From positions 152,451 through 216,450 of the forward strand of contig NZ_SLXK01000003.1 in NCBI RefSeq assembly GCF_004341035.1: a stretch of DNA of 64,000 nucleotides. Direction: 5' to 3'. The notes below the pieces were generated by a model, which searched no databases, was not told the DNA's origin, and saw only the letters and a program-made list of their open reading frames with translations. Source of the stretch: Scopulibacillus darangshiensis. Its GTDB lineage: Bacteria; Bacillota; Bacilli; Bacillales; Sporolactobacillaceae. Every line of letters starts with the position of its first letter. Positions within the stretch are counted from its first letter, which is position 1. The position numbers and the translations under genes are program-made. Below are positions 44,401 to 53,831 of the stretch, piece by piece.

Positions 44401-44427
44401 AAGGGACCTACTTGGTCTCTTTATTTA
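44401..44427 (+). terminator. Weak terminator of the ABC-PIG-L transcript
   Basis: AAGGGACC pairs with GGTCTCTT (one G-T pair), loop TACTT, then TATTTAATT. Confidence 0.55.
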
Positions 44428-44526
44428 ATTATCCAGAATTTTTTTGCCATTTAATATGGGAATAACGGGAGGACATGATAATATAAATAGAGAGTCATAT
44501 AAAAGTTACATAATGGAGGGGAAAGC

Positions 44527-45288
44527 ATGAAACGGTTTGACAGAAGAGTGGCAATTGTCACAGGGGCAAGCAAAGGCATAGGGAGAGCTGTTGCTGAAAA
44601 CTTTGCTAAAGAAGGGGCTAAGGTGTGTCTCGTCGATATAAATGAACAGGTCCTTTCAAACACAGTGTCCGAACTAAAGGAACAAGGCTTTCAAGTATTC
44701 GGGCAAGTGGCGGACGTTGCAGACTCCGCCCAAGCAGACGCAGCGGTTGAGGCGGTGCTTAAGCAGTACAACAAGCTTGATATCCTTGTCAATAACGCCG
44801 GTGTTCTCCGTGATAATCTCTTATTTAAAATGACTGACAGCGACTGGGACACGGTCATGAATGTCCATTTGAAGGGTTCCTTTAATTTTTCCAGAGCAGC
44901 ACAAAAAGCGATGGTAGAAAACAAGTTTGGAAGAATCATTAATACGTCCTCGACCTCAGCGCTTGGCAACAGGGGCCAGGCCAATTATTCTACAGCCAAA
45001 GCTGGGCTTCAGGGTTTAACGAAGACCATGGCGATCGAACTAGGTCGATTCGGGATTACAGTAAATGCTGTTGCTCCGGGGTTCATTGAAACGGACATGA
45101 CAAAAGCCACAGCCGAAAGGATCGGCATATCCTTTGAAGATTTGATTGAACATAGTGTCGGCACCATCCAGGTTGGGAGAAGCGGAAAGCCAGGAGACAT
45201 TGCCAACGCCGTGTTATTCTTTGCCATGGAGGAATCGTCATTTGTCAATGGACAGGTCCTCTATGTCGCGGGCGGACCAAAAGCATAA
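44527..45288 (+). CDS. Short-chain dehydrogenase/reductase, FabG-like
   Basis: 253 residues. The NADP(H) loop TGASKGIG (about 12-19), NNAG (about 90), the catalytic Ser in NTSSTSALG (about 142), YSTAK (Tyr 155, Lys 159) and the PGFIETDMT segment are all in place. FabG-type enzymes reduce 3-ketoacyl thioesters to 3-hydroxyacyl thioesters. The two MaoC-type dehydratase genes and an NPD-type flavoprotein follow at 16, -4 and 33 bp spacing, which suits a stepwise reduction of an acyl chain. GGAGGGG precedes ATG 44527. It is not in a fab operon (no acpP or fabD here). Confidence 0.92.
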   Translation: MKRFDRRVAIVTGASKGIGRAVAENFAKEGAKVCLVDINEQVLSNTVSELKEQGFQVFGQVADVADSAQADAAVEAVLKQYNKLDILVNNAGVLRDNLLFKMTDSDWDTVMNVHLKGSFNFSRAAQKAMVENKFGRIINTSSTSALGNRGQANYSTAKAGLQGLTKTMAIELGRFGITVNAVAPGFIETDMTKATAERIGISFEDLIEHSVGTIQVGRSGKPGDIANAVLFFAMEESSFVNGQVLYVAGGPKA

Positions 45289-45304
45289 AAAGGGGGGAAA
45301 CGCC

Positions 45305-45754
45305 ATGTTTGAAGAAACGATAGGCAAACGATCCAAAAGGTGCATAAACGTTGTTGAAAGAGGGGCGGTGAAAAAATTCGCCGAAGCAATCGGTGATCCC
45401 CATCCCATTTATGTGGATCGGGATTACGGGCGGGCATCCAGATATAAAAACAATATCGCTCCGCCAACTTTTCCAAGAATTTTTGATTATGGGACAATTG
45501 AGGGGCTCAGGCTTCCTGAAGCAGGTCTCATCCATGGTTCGCAGGATTTTGAATACAATCGTCCGCTAATTGTTGGCGAGGAGATCGTCTGTTTTTCCAA
45601 GGTTGAAAATTATTATGAGAAATCCGGAACTAGCGGCACATTGGGATTCCTTGTCATAAAAAATTTCGGTGAAGACAGCGGGGACAATGTTATTTTTACC
45701 TCCACAACGGTCATCATCATAACCGAAGCGGTGCGAAAGGGGTTGAAAACATGA
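45305..45754 (+). CDS. MaoC-type dehydratase, N-terminal-domain (HadA/FAS1-like) subunit
   Basis: 149 residues from ATG 45305, after AAGGGGGGAAA. The hot-dog fold without the catalytic Asp-His pair is recognisable: VKKFAEAIGDPHPIYVDRDYGR (in sections), APPTFPRIFDYG and HGSQDFEYNRPLIVGEEI. Proteins of this type pair with a catalytic MaoC partner to form a (R)-hydroxyacyl thioester dehydratase, as in mycobacterial HadAB. Its last four bases overlap the partner gene (ATGA), which supports a heterodimer. Confidence 0.85.
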   Translation: MFEETIGKRSKRCINVVERGAVKKFAEAIGDPHPIYVDRDYGRASRYKNNIAPPTFPRIFDYGTIEGLRLPEAGLIHGSQDFEYNRPLIVGEEIVCFSKVENYYEKSGTSGTLGFLVIKNFGEDSGDNVIFTSTTVIIITEAVRKGLKT

Positions 45755-46155
45755 AGATAGCAGAATACCAAATTGGTCACACGTTGCCATCAGTTCAGCT
45801 TCCTCCTGTTTCCAGAATGGACCTAATTAAATATTCCGGTGCCTCGGGTGATTTTAACCCGATTCATACCATTGATGCTGAGGCTGAGAAGGCTGGACTT
45901 CCCGGCATCATTGCCCATGGGATGTGGACAATGGGGAATTTGAGCAAGCTTTTTACCTCATATCATGAGGAAGGTTTTATTAAAACATTTACAATTCGCT
46001 TCTCCGGTATGGTTTTCTTGGAAGATGTCATCACTCTGAAGGCTGAATTAAAGGAAAAAGTGAATGAATCCTCATTGTTCTCTGTCACAGCAGAAAATGG
46101 GCAAGGCCAAGCAGTCATTAAAGGGAATGTAAGCTTTCATTTATACCAAGATTAA
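45751..46155 (+). CDS. MaoC-type dehydratase, catalytic (HadB-like) subunit
   Basis: 134 residues. The hydratase 2 motif is clear: YSGASGDFNPIHT (catalytic Asp and His, about 28-40) followed by GLPGIIAHGMWTMG. It would dehydrate 3-hydroxyacyl thioesters to enoyl thioesters (or the reverse) together with the subunit encoded upstream. Translation is coupled by the ATGA overlap. The flavoprotein gene follows 33 bp downstream. Confidence 0.9.
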   Translation: MKIAEYQIGHTLPSVQLPPVSRMDLIKYSGASGDFNPIHTIDAEAEKAGLPGIIAHGMWTMGNLSKLFTSYHEEGFIKTFTIRFSGMVFLEDVITLKAELKEKVNESSLFSVTAENGQGQAVIKGNVSFHLYQD

Positions 46156-46188
46156 ATACTTTGGATGCTTATTGAAAGGATGACATGT

Positions 46189-47157
46189 ATGCGAACAAAA
46201 CTGCCTGCACAGATTGCCGATCAGATCACCTTGCCAGTGATTGCCGCGCCAATGTTTCTTGTCTCTAGCCCAGAACTAGTCATTGAGGGATGTAAATCAG
46301 GCATTATCGGTTCCTTTCCATTACTGAATGCTCGGACTACAGAGATCTTGGAAGACTGGATGAGGCAAATAACGAGTGAATTGGAAAAAGCCAAAAAGGA
46401 TCTTCCTAAGAAGAAAATAGCTCCATGGGCGGTGAATCTTATTGTCCACAGGTCAAACCGCCGTTATGAAACCGATCTTGAACTCATTAAGTCATACAAA
46501 CCTCCAATTGTGATTACATCATTAGGTGATCCCGCTCGGGTAGTTGATATTGTTCATGAATATGGCGGTCTGGTTTTCTCAGATGTCAGCAACCTCACCC
46601 ATGCCAAAAAGGCTGCCGATAGGGGATCTGACGGTTTAATTCTAGTATCCAGCGGCGCAGGAGGCCATGCCGGAACAATCAACCCAATGGCCTTTGTGGC
46701 GGCGGTTCGGGAATTTTGGGATGGGACGATTATTCTGGCAGGTTCCATATCCAAAGGTCAAGACGTGCTTGCCTCGGAGGTTCTCGGGGCAGATCTTGCC
46801 TACATGGGCACGCGGTTTATTGCAGCCTCGGAAAGCATGGCTAAAGATGGATATAAGAACATGCTCATTGATGCTTCAGCAGAAGATATTATTTATACTG
46901 ATGCTGTCAGCGGGGTAAATGCAAACTTTCTCATTCCAAGCATTTTGAATGCTGGACTTGACTTGCAAAAGCTTCGCAAAAAAGAAACGATCGATTTTTC
47001 TCATCTTGATGAAGCGAAAGCATGGAAGAACATATGGTCAGCGGGTCATGGTGTGGGATCAATAAAGCAAATCCAGCGAGTGACTGAGATCGTTAGGGAT
47101 CTCAAGCGTGAGTATAGCGTGGCCAAGGAGTGCTTAAATGGTGAGGAGTCATTATAA
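46189..47157 (+). CDS. NPD-family flavoprotein (nitronate monooxygenase / FabK-like)
   Basis: 322 residues from ATG 46189; GAAAGG lies nine bases upstream, and ATGs at 46165 and 46180 lack a site. A TIM-barrel FMN enzyme: N-terminal LPVIAAPMFLVS, phosphate-binding GLILVSSGAGGHAG (about 160) and IILAGSISKGQDVLASEVLGADLAYMGTRF (in sections, about 185-215). The family includes nitronate monooxygenases and the enoyl-ACP reductase FabK. Behind a ketoreductase and two dehydratase subunits, a FabK-like enoyl reductase role is attractive; nitronate oxidation is the alternative. A very strong terminator closes the operon. Confidence 0.85.
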   Translation: MRTKLPAQIADQITLPVIAAPMFLVSSPELVIEGCKSGIIGSFPLLNARTTEILEDWMRQITSELEKAKKDLPKKKIAPWAVNLIVHRSNRRYETDLELIKSYKPPIVITSLGDPARVVDIVHEYGGLVFSDVSNLTHAKKAADRGSDGLILVSSGAGGHAGTINPMAFVAAVREFWDGTIILAGSISKGQDVLASEVLGADLAYMGTRFIAASESMAKDGYKNMLIDASAEDIIYTDAVSGVNANFLIPSILNAGLDLQKLRKKETIDFSHLDEAKAWKNIWSAGHGVGSIKQIQRVTEIVRDLKREYSVAKECLNGEESL

Positions 47158-47164
47158 AATTTAA

Positions 47165-47205
47165 CTGGCAGCCTTAAGTGAGGCTGTCAGTTTTTTTTTT
47201 TTTTT
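47165..47205 (+). terminator. Terminator of the SDR-MaoC-NPD operon
   Basis: CTGGCAGCCT pairs with AGGCTGTCAG (one G-T pair), loop TAAGTG, followed by 15 consecutive T residues. Confidence 0.92.
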
Positions 47206-47316
47206 GAAAGCGGCAAAACTTATCTAACAATATTTCTTTTGTTTTTGAAAAAATGTGCATAAACTATCCGCTTTTTGTTATTATAAAGGTAAATTATTGT
47301 GCTTAGGGGTTTGATT

Positions 47317-48258
47317 ATGAAAAATGAAAAATTAAAAAAAGTGATTGAAGCAGCACGGCTCTATTATATGCTTGATTATAATCAAAATCAGATTGCAAAG
47401 ACGCTTGGTGTATCGCGGCCTACGGTTTCCAGATTACTGCAAACAGCGAAAAGTGAAGGCATTGTCCAAATCACTATCGTCGACAAAACCGAAGATGATG
47501 AAACGTTATCCAAAGAACTTGAACAAAAGTTCAATTTGAAAAAAGCAATCGTCGTTTCTATCCCGCAATATGAGGATCACTATTTAAAGAATCATTTAGG
47601 CGAAAAAGCAGCCGGTTTTTTAGCAGAAATCGTCAAGGATGGTGATGCCCTAGGGGTAACCTGGGGAACAACACTTTATCATGTAGCGGTTGAGCTTAAA
47701 CGAACATACGTCAAGGACGTTAAAGTCGTTCAATTAAAGGGCGGAAGCAGCCATTCTGAGACTAACACCTATGCCTCTGAAATCCTCTACCTTTTTGGAA
47801 AGGCTTTCAATTCATCGCCGCTCAACCTGCCGCTTCCTGCTATTGTCGATCATGTGGTAGTCAAACAAGCGATGGAGGCGGACCGGCATATCCGCAAGAT
47901 ATTGGATGCTGGCAAGCAAACAAATATTGCCATATTCACATGCGGACCGATAAAATCCGAATCGCTTCTGTTCCAGCTCGGTTATTTTACTGAAGAGGAT
48001 TGGCAAATGATATCTACAAAGGCAGCAGGGGATATTTGCTCACGGTTTTTCGATAAAGAAGGTAAAATTTGCAATCCAAGCTTAAATGAAAGAACTCTAG
48101 GCATTGAACTTGAAGAACTGAAGAAGAAAGAGTACTCGATTCTGGTGGCTGGAGGACCGCAAAAAGTCAACGCCATTCATGGTGCGTTAAAAGGCGATTA
48201 TGCCAATGTCCTTATTACCGACCAATTTACGGCACGGGTTTTATTGGAACGTGATTAG
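47317..48258 (+). CDS. deoR: Deoxyribonucleoside regulator, SorC family
   Basis: 313 residues, the same as B. subtilis DeoR. The N-terminal HTH (about 10-50) reads YNQNQIAKTLGVSRPTVSRLL. The SorC-type effector domain (about 60-310) includes LGVTWGTTLYHV and IAIFTCGPI, and is expected to bind deoxyribose 5-phosphate. Such repressors block the dra/deoC-nupC-pdp genes until deoxynucleosides are present. TTAGGGG precedes ATG 47317. The regulated genes follow directly, with repeats of TTGTTCA and TTCAAT in the promoter region between. Confidence 0.92.
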   Translation: MKNEKLKKVIEAARLYYMLDYNQNQIAKTLGVSRPTVSRLLQTAKSEGIVQITIVDKTEDDETLSKELEQKFNLKKAIVVSIPQYEDHYLKNHLGEKAAGFLAEIVKDGDALGVTWGTTLYHVAVELKRTYVKDVKVVQLKGGSSHSETNTYASEILYLFGKAFNSSPLNLPLPAIVDHVVVKQAMEADRHIRKILDAGKQTNIAIFTCGPIKSESLLFQLGYFTEEDWQMISTKAAGDICSRFFDKEGKICNPSLNERTLGIELEELKKKEYSILVAGGPQKVNAIHGALKGDYANVLITDQFTARVLLERD

Positions 48259-48337
48259 TTAGGGATAAAAATGGAGGATCTTGTCACACTATTCAATGAC
48301 AGTTCAATGGTATGTTTTACTATTGTTCAATATGCAA

Positions 48338-48366
48338 TTTACATTTGTTCATTTAAGTGTTATATT
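48338..48366 (+). promoter_or_regulatory. Promoter of the deoxynucleoside operon with DeoR-like repeats
   Basis: TTTACA (48338-48343), exact 17-bp spacer, TATATT (48361-48366). Copies of TTCAAT or TTGTTCA lie at 48292-48297, 48303-48308, 48324-48331 and inside the spacer at 48345-48351, a likely binding region for DeoR. Confidence 0.65.
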
Positions 48367-48409
48367 AACTATGCTACTTCTTAGGTTTAGACATGACGAT
48401 TAGTTTAAA

Positions 48410-48423
48410 TGAAAGCGTTCACC
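48410..48423 (+). promoter_or_regulatory. Candidate cre (CcpA) site of the deoxynucleoside operon
   Basis: TGAAAGCGTTCACC matches 13 of 14 positions of TGWAANCGNTNWCA and lies downstream of the promoter, where CcpA would act as a roadblock. The B. subtilis dra-nupC-pdp operon is known to be catabolite repressed. Confidence 0.7.
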
Positions 48424-48463
48424 AATATGAAAGCTCGTACTATAAGTAATGGGGGGAATAGCA

Positions 48464-49765
48464 ATGCGAATGGTTGATTTAATTGAAAAAAAGCGTAATG
48501 GTGAAGAATTAAATAAATCGGAAATTCAATTCATTATTGAAGGCTATACCAATGGGGATGTTCCCGATTATCAAATGTCCGCATTTGCCATGGCCGTCTT
48601 CTTCCAAGATATGACTCACGATGAAAGAGTAACTCTGACGGAAGCGATGGTTCAGTCCGGTGATCAGATTGACCTAGCAGACATACAAGGCGTTAAAGTG
48701 GATAAGCACAGTACCGGAGGAGTCGGTGACACCACAACGCTCGTTTTGGCTCCTCTCGTTGCATCCGTGGGTGTCCCTGTCGCAAAAATGTCAGGGAGAG
48801 GGCTTGGCCATACCGGCGGAACGATTGATAAATTAGAATCTGTTCCCGGTTTTCACGTTGAAATTTCGAACGATGATTTTATTAAATTAGTCAATACGAA
48901 CAAAGTTGCAGTCATTGGGCAAAGCGCGAACCTGACCCCAGCTGACAAGAAATTATATGCTCTGCGGGACGTAACGGGAACTGTGGACTCGATTCCGCTG
49001 ATTGCAAGCTCCATTATGAGCAAGAAAATCGCAGCCGGCGCGGATGCGATTGTATTAGATGTTAAAACCGGCAACGGGGCTTTTATGAAGGATCTTGATG
49101 ATGCAAAAGCCTTAGCCGAAGCAATGGTCGGGATCGGTAATGGCGTCGGCCGTAACACCAAGGCTATCATTTCTGATATGAGCCAGCCTCTCGGGTTCGC
49201 TGTCGGCAACGCTCTTGAGGTCAAAGAAGCCATTGATACATTAAAAGGCGAAGGTCCTAAAGACTTGCATGAACTTTGTCTCACTCTAGGCAGCCATATG
49301 GTTATGCTCGCCGGCAAAGCGCAGGATCAAACCGAAGCGCGGAACATGTTAGAGGAAACGATGAGAAACGGCAAAGCGCTTGAGACGTTCAAAACATTTC
49401 TTGCATCACAAGGCGGAGATGCTTCTGTCGTCGATGAACCGTCCAAACTGCCAACCGCTCAATACACCATCGACGTTCAAGCAAAACATGACGGCTATGT
49501 GTCAGAAATCATCGCTGATAAAATTGGCATCGCGGCAATGAACCTTGGTGCAGGAAGAGCGACCAAAGAATCAAAAATTGATTTGGCTGTTGGTCTGGTT
49601 CTCCGCAAAAAAGTCGGAGATGCTGTTAAAGCGGGAGAGCCTCTTGTCACCATTCACAGCAATACCAATAATGTGGACGATGTGATGGCTCAGGTGCATG
49701 AAGCTTATAAGGTTGTAGATGAAAAAGTTGGCGCACCAACATTGATTTATACGGAAATTCATTAA
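48464..49765 (+). CDS. pdp: Pyrimidine-nucleoside phosphorylase
   Basis: 433 residues, equal to B. subtilis Pdp. The enzyme splits uridine, deoxyuridine and thymidine with phosphate into base and (deoxy)ribose 1-phosphate. The family signature lies at about 108-123 ([17 protein letters not shown]), with the phosphate-binding KHSTGGVGD (about 81) and the N-terminal helical domain ([15 protein letters not shown]). ATG 48464 is preceded by GGGGGG; an in-frame ATG at 48449 overlaps that site. First gene of the deoxynucleoside operon. A phosphopentomutase is needed for the next step and is not in the window. Confidence 0.96.
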   Translation: MRMVDLIEKKRNGEELNKSEIQFIIEGYTNGDVPDYQMSAFAMAVFFQDMTHDERVTLTEAMVQSGDQIDLADIQGVKVDKHSTGGVGDTTTLVLAPLVASVGVPVAKMSGRGLGHTGGTIDKLESVPGFHVEISNDDFIKLVNTNKVAVIGQSANLTPADKKLYALRDVTGTVDSIPLIASSIMSKKIAAGADAIVLDVKTGNGAFMKDLDDAKALAEAMVGIGNGVGRNTKAIISDMSQPLGFAVGNALEVKEAIDTLKGEGPKDLHELCLTLGSHMVMLAGKAQDQTEARNMLEETMRNGKALETFKTFLASQGGDASVVDEPSKLPTAQYTIDVQAKHDGYVSEIIADKIGIAAMNLGAGRATKESKIDLAVGLVLRKKVGDAVKAGEPLVTIHSNTNNVDDVMAQVHEAYKVVDEKVGAPTLIYTEIH

Positions 49766-49799
49766 TTTTTTTGATAATCATTGAAAGGACGGATACCAT

Positions 49800-50474
49800 A
49801 TGACAACGAATTTAGCTGGAATGATAGACCATACATTATTGAAAGCTGACGCGACGAAAGAGCAGATTGTAACATTAGCCGAGGAGGCAAAGACATACAG
49901 CTTTGCCTCAGTTTGTATTAATCCGACATGGGTTAAAACTGCTGCAGAAATATTAAATGATACACCCGAGGTTAAGGTTTGTACGGTAATTGGTTTTCCG
50001 CTTGGGGCAACAACATCAAAGGTTAAAGCCTTTGAAACAACTAATGCCATAGAGAACGGAGCGACCGAAGTGGATATGGTCATCAACATGGGTGCCTTGA
50101 AGGCAAGGCAATATGATGTGGTTGAAAAAGACATCCGGGCTGTCGTTGATGCTGCTGAGGGCAAAGCTTTGACGAAGGTCATTATTGAAACTTGCCTGTT
50201 AACCGATGAGGAAAAGGTTAAAGCTTGTGAACTAGCGGTGAGTGCCGGAGCGGATTTTGTCAAAACATCAACAGGCTTTTCTACTGGCGGCGCAACTGCC
50301 GAGGATGTTGCTTTAATGCGAAAAACCGTCGGATCGAACGTCGGTGTAAAAGCGTCCGGCGGTGTTAGAAGCCTTGAGGATGCCGAAGCGGTTATCGAAG
50401 CCGGTGCAACACGGATCGGCGCAAGCGCTGGTGTGTCCATTATTAAAGGTCAAACATCAACATCGGATTATTAA
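49800..50474 (+). CDS. deoC: Deoxyribose-phosphate aldolase
   Basis: 224 residues. It cleaves 2-deoxyribose 5-phosphate to acetaldehyde and glyceraldehyde 3-phosphate. The TIM barrel shows the Schiff-base Lys in DFVKTSTGF (about 152), [12 protein letters not shown] (about 90-101) and the second Lys in GVKASGGVR (about 181). AAAGGACGG precedes ATG 49800. It lies 34 bp after pdp and 87 bp before cdd in the same orientation. Confidence 0.96.
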   Translation: MTTNLAGMIDHTLLKADATKEQIVTLAEEAKTYSFASVCINPTWVKTAAEILNDTPEVKVCTVIGFPLGATTSKVKAFETTNAIENGATEVDMVINMGALKARQYDVVEKDIRAVVDAAEGKALTKVIIETCLLTDEEKVKACELAVSAGADFVKTSTGFSTGGATAEDVALMRKTVGSNVGVKASGGVRSLEDAEAVIEAGATRIGASAGVSIIKGQTSTSDY

Positions 50475-50960
<486 letters not shown>

Positions 50961-51041
50961 TAGGCTGGGTTTTGTAAGCGAATTCAGATATGGAATTAAG
51001 TGTGCATCTTAGAGCGTGTCACACTATAAGTGGAGGAAGCT

Positions 51042-52223
51042 ATGAAATATATTATTGCAATTATAGGCCTTCTGATTGTATTGGGACTAGCGTTACTTGC
51101 GAGTAACAATCGGAGGGAAGTTAAATATAAGCCGATCATTTTGATGATCATTATACAATTAATTTTATCAGCCATTTTATTGAATACTAAATTTGGATTG
51201 GTATTAATTAAGGGCATTGCCGATGTCTTCAACAAGCTGCTTGAATACGCCGGTGAAGGTGTCGGATTTGTTTTTGGCGGCATAGCAAACAACGGCCAAG
51301 CGCCATTTTTCTTAAATGTCCTATTGCCGATCGTATTCATTTCGGTTCTCATTGGTATTTTCCAATGGCTTAAGATTTTGCCATTAATTATGCGCGGCAT
51401 CGGCTGGGTATTAAGTAAGGTTAACGGCATGGGGAAGCTGGAATCTTATAACGGGATTGCTTCCGCTATGGTCGGACAATCAGAGGTGTTTATCACTGTA
51501 AAAAAGCAGCTCGGTAAATTACCGGCTAATAGGCTGTACACACTTTGCGCATCAGCCATGTCGACTGTTTCAATGTCAATCGTCGGTGCTTATATGACAA
51601 TGCTGGAACCAAAATATGTCGTAACAGCTCTTGTGCTTAACCTTTTTGGCGGCTTTATCATTTCATCAATCGTCAACCCGTATACCGTTGAACCGGACGA
51701 GGATATTTTATCTGTGGATGAAGAAGAAAAGCAATCCTTCTTCGAAATGCTCGGGGAATATATCATGGACGGGTTCAAAGTGGCCATCATTGTCGGTGCT
51801 ATGTTGATCGGGTTTGTTGCTCTAATGGCAGCCATTAATAACGTCTTTGATCTGATTTTCGGCATCACCTTCCAGCAAATTCTTGGTTATATCTTTGCAC
51901 CGGTCGCTTTCATCATGGGTGTCCCATGGGCTGATGCCGTTCGCGCCGGAGGCATCATGGCAACCAAGCTTGTCACCAATGAATTCGTCGCCATGATTGA
52001 TTTGACAAAAATAGACTCCAGTTTCAGCGAACGGACTCTCGGAATTATTTCAGTATTCCTCGTCTCCTTCGCCAACTTCTCATCCATTGGAATTATCGCC
52101 GGAGCAGTCAAAGGCTTAAGCGAAAAACAAGGTAACACCGTTGCGCGCTTTGGCTTGAAATTGCTTTATGGGGCGACCCTGGTCAGCGTTTTATCCGCGA
52201 TCATCGTCAGCTTCGTTTTATAG
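51042..52223 (+). CDS. nupC: Concentrative nucleoside transporter
   Basis: 393 residues, the same as B. subtilis NupC. A proton- or sodium-coupled importer of nucleosides (CNT family) with about ten helices. Family segments: [10 protein letters not shown] near residue 75, [13 protein letters not shown] near 147, [14 protein letters not shown] and [13 protein letters not shown] near 315. TGGAGGAAGC precedes ATG 51042. It is the last gene of the deoxynucleoside operon and is followed by a strong terminator. Several paralogues exist in Bacillus, but the operon context favours NupC. Confidence 0.94.
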   Translation: MKYIIAIIGLLIVLGLALLASNNRREVKYKPIILMIIIQLILSAILLNTKFGLVLIKGIADVFNKLLEYAGEGVGFVFGGIANNGQAPFFLNVLLPIVFISVLIGIFQWLKILPLIMRGIGWVLSKVNGMGKLESYNGIASAMVGQSEVFITVKKQLGKLPANRLYTLCASAMSTVSMSIVGAYMTMLEPKYVVTALVLNLFGGFIISSIVNPYTVEPDEDILSVDEEEKQSFFEMLGEYIMDGFKVAIIVGAMLIGFVALMAAINNVFDLIFGITFQQILGYIFAPVAFIMGVPWADAVRAGGIMATKLVTNEFVAMIDLTKIDSSFSERTLGIISVFLVSFANFSSIGIIAGAVKGLSEKQGNTVARFGLKLLYGATLVSVLSAIIVSFVL

Positions 52224-52234
52224 AATTGGTATCA

Positions 52235-52266
52235 AACCACTCCCGCCAAGCTGGGAGTGGTTTTTT
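52235..52266 (+). terminator. Terminator of the deoxynucleoside operon
   Basis: A 10-bp perfect stem, AACCACTCCC / GGGAGTGGTT, loop of eight bases, then TTTTTT. Confidence 0.9.
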
Positions 52267-52324
52267 GGGTGCTTGGGGGCTGACGTAGGGACAGAGCCGA
52301 GATGTTTATTTTCCTTTGGAGGTT

Positions 52325-52676
52325 ATGCGTCGTTCTGGACGTGATATGCGTCTTTATTTCGATATACGCGTCCTCGTTCGGGAAATATGCGTCCTAATTT
52401 TGATATATACGTCGACCTATGATGTTTTTGCGTCTTCAGGAGATTATGCGTCGTTCTGGACGTGATATGCGTCTTTATTTCGATATACGCGTCCTTGTTC
52501 GGGAGATATGCGTCCTAATTTTGATATATGCGTCGACCTATGATGTTTTTGCGTCTTCAGGAGATTATGCGTCGTTCTGGACGTGATATGCGTCTTTATT
52601 TCGATATACGCGTCCTCGTTCGGGAGATATGCGTCCTAATTTTGATATATACGTCGACCTAAGTTGTTTGTACGTC
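52325..52676. repeat. 121-bp tandem repeat array (about 2.9 copies) with phased CGTC sites
   Basis: Three copies begin at 52325, 52446 and 52567, exactly 121 bp apart, and differ at only a few positions. Each unit holds six copies of a short motif, best ATGCGTC, with CGTC at 52328, 52349, 52369, 52390, 52410, 52431, 52449 and so on, ending at 52673: 18 sites. Spacing is 20 or 21 bp, with 18 at the unit junctions. No open frame fits the array. It fills most of the 489-bp gap between nupC and the NERD gene. Confidence 0.9.
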
Positions 52677-52712
52677 CTCTGTATGTTAATAATCATTCTC
52701 TCAGAATATTTA

Positions 52713-53711
52713 TCAACTAAATGATTCCCACCATTTGGATTTGGGATGTGGGAGATGATATACCCTTCCTTTGCCGGATCCAGTAAAAGGAAGGTTCATT
52801 GATTTTAATAATTTATAAGCAATATTACGCGAAGATATAGACAGAAAATCACAACATTGTTGGTTGGTTATCGTGCCATGAATAAGTAGATAATCCATAA
52901 TGGCTTGCTCGTGGGCATTTTTGGAGGTTGCTTGACAACGGGGGCAAACCCAATTACGGAACTCCCGATCCATTGGAATCCGTCCACATTCAGGACAAAT
53001 GACACCACCAATGATGTCCTTGCCTGCAAGGCCGTATAAAGCTAAGGGGTCAGGCTGCCATGGGTTATGATCCTTTATAAGCTTTGTTGACATTTTATTA
53101 ACACATTCAGTGTCAATCATGCACCGGTGATGTTTTTCTTCTAACTCTTGAATTCGATCGAGGAAATTCTCCGCTAGGATGACTTTAGTTAGAATATGTT
53201 TATTTTCAGGGTCTGTTTTAAGGATAACTTTGGGGTGGCTCATAACAACCGTGGTTTCAATAGGCATAATGGGGAAACCGTTTTTCTTCACCCAGTGTTT
53301 GTATTGGAGCAGTTGCCTATTGACTTGTGCTAAGGGATTTGCGAAGCGTTTTTCGGACCCTCCACTTATTCGTATCATTTGGTTAAAATGTTTATCAAAA
53401 TAGATGGTTCCGGAATGATTTTTCACCTCAATAATGTGAATAAAAAAAGGGGAAAGAAGCAAAATATCCATTTGGTAAAACAGCCCAATATCATTGTTTA
53501 AACGGATTCCTCTAAGGATGTAGTACCGGCTATCTTTTAAAAGGTTTAAGTAATAGGTCATCGATTTTTCACCGCTATACCCTGACCGATAATAAGTTAA
53601 TTCCTCTTCAATTTTCAACTTTAAGGGATGCCCTTTAGGCAATCTTCTAAAAATCGCCTCAAGACACAAGATAATTACTGGAATGGAAAACTCTTTAACA
53701 ATCAATCGCAA
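52713..53711 (-). CDS. NERD nuclease-related protein with zinc ribbon
   Basis: 332 residues. The NERD domain lies at about 40-165: EKSMTYYLNLL, FYQMDILLLSPFFIHIIEVKNHSG (in sections) contains the nuclease-like Asp and Glu-x-Lys, and ANPLAQVNRQLLQYKHW closes it. A zinc ribbon follows (CPECGRIPMDREFRNWVCPRC, about 240-260), then a C-terminal helical part that may be a winged helix. NERD proteins are believed to act on DNA, but their role is unknown. The start is TTG 53711 with AGGCAGGTG upstream. It ends 36 bp from the repeat array. Confidence 0.82.
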   Translation of the reverse strand: MRLIVKEFSIPVIILCLEAIFRRLPKGHPLKLKIEEELTYYRSGYSGEKSMTYYLNLLKDSRYYILRGIRLNNDIGLFYQMDILLLSPFFIHIIEVKNHSGTIYFDKHFNQMIRISGGSEKRFANPLAQVNRQLLQYKHWVKKNGFPIMPIETTVVMSHPKVILKTDPENKHILTKVILAENFLDRIQELEEKHHRCMIDTECVNKMSTKLIKDHNPWQPDPLALYGLAGKDIIGGVICPECGRIPMDREFRNWVCPRCQATSKNAHEQAIMDYLLIHGTITNQQCCDFLSISSRNIAYKLLKSMNLPFTGSGKGRVYHLPHPKSKWWESFS

Positions 53712-53831
53712 ACACCTGCCTTTATGGAATTTAATATGTCATTCCATATAAACCCTGTATTTCCTGCATACAAAGTTTGGTTTTTTATGTTTTTTCTATT
53801 TTATCGGAAGAGGGTTTTTCCAGGGGGAAGG

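Noticed and set aside
45245..45535. Open frame on the minus strand across the SDR/MaoC junction
   Set aside because: It is antisense to two well-supported genes and has no ribosome site or recognisable domain.
52325..52676. CRISPR array
   Set aside because: The short motif is only about 7 bp, spacing alternates 18-21 bp and the spacers repeat every 121 bp. No cas gene is near. It is a nested tandem repeat.
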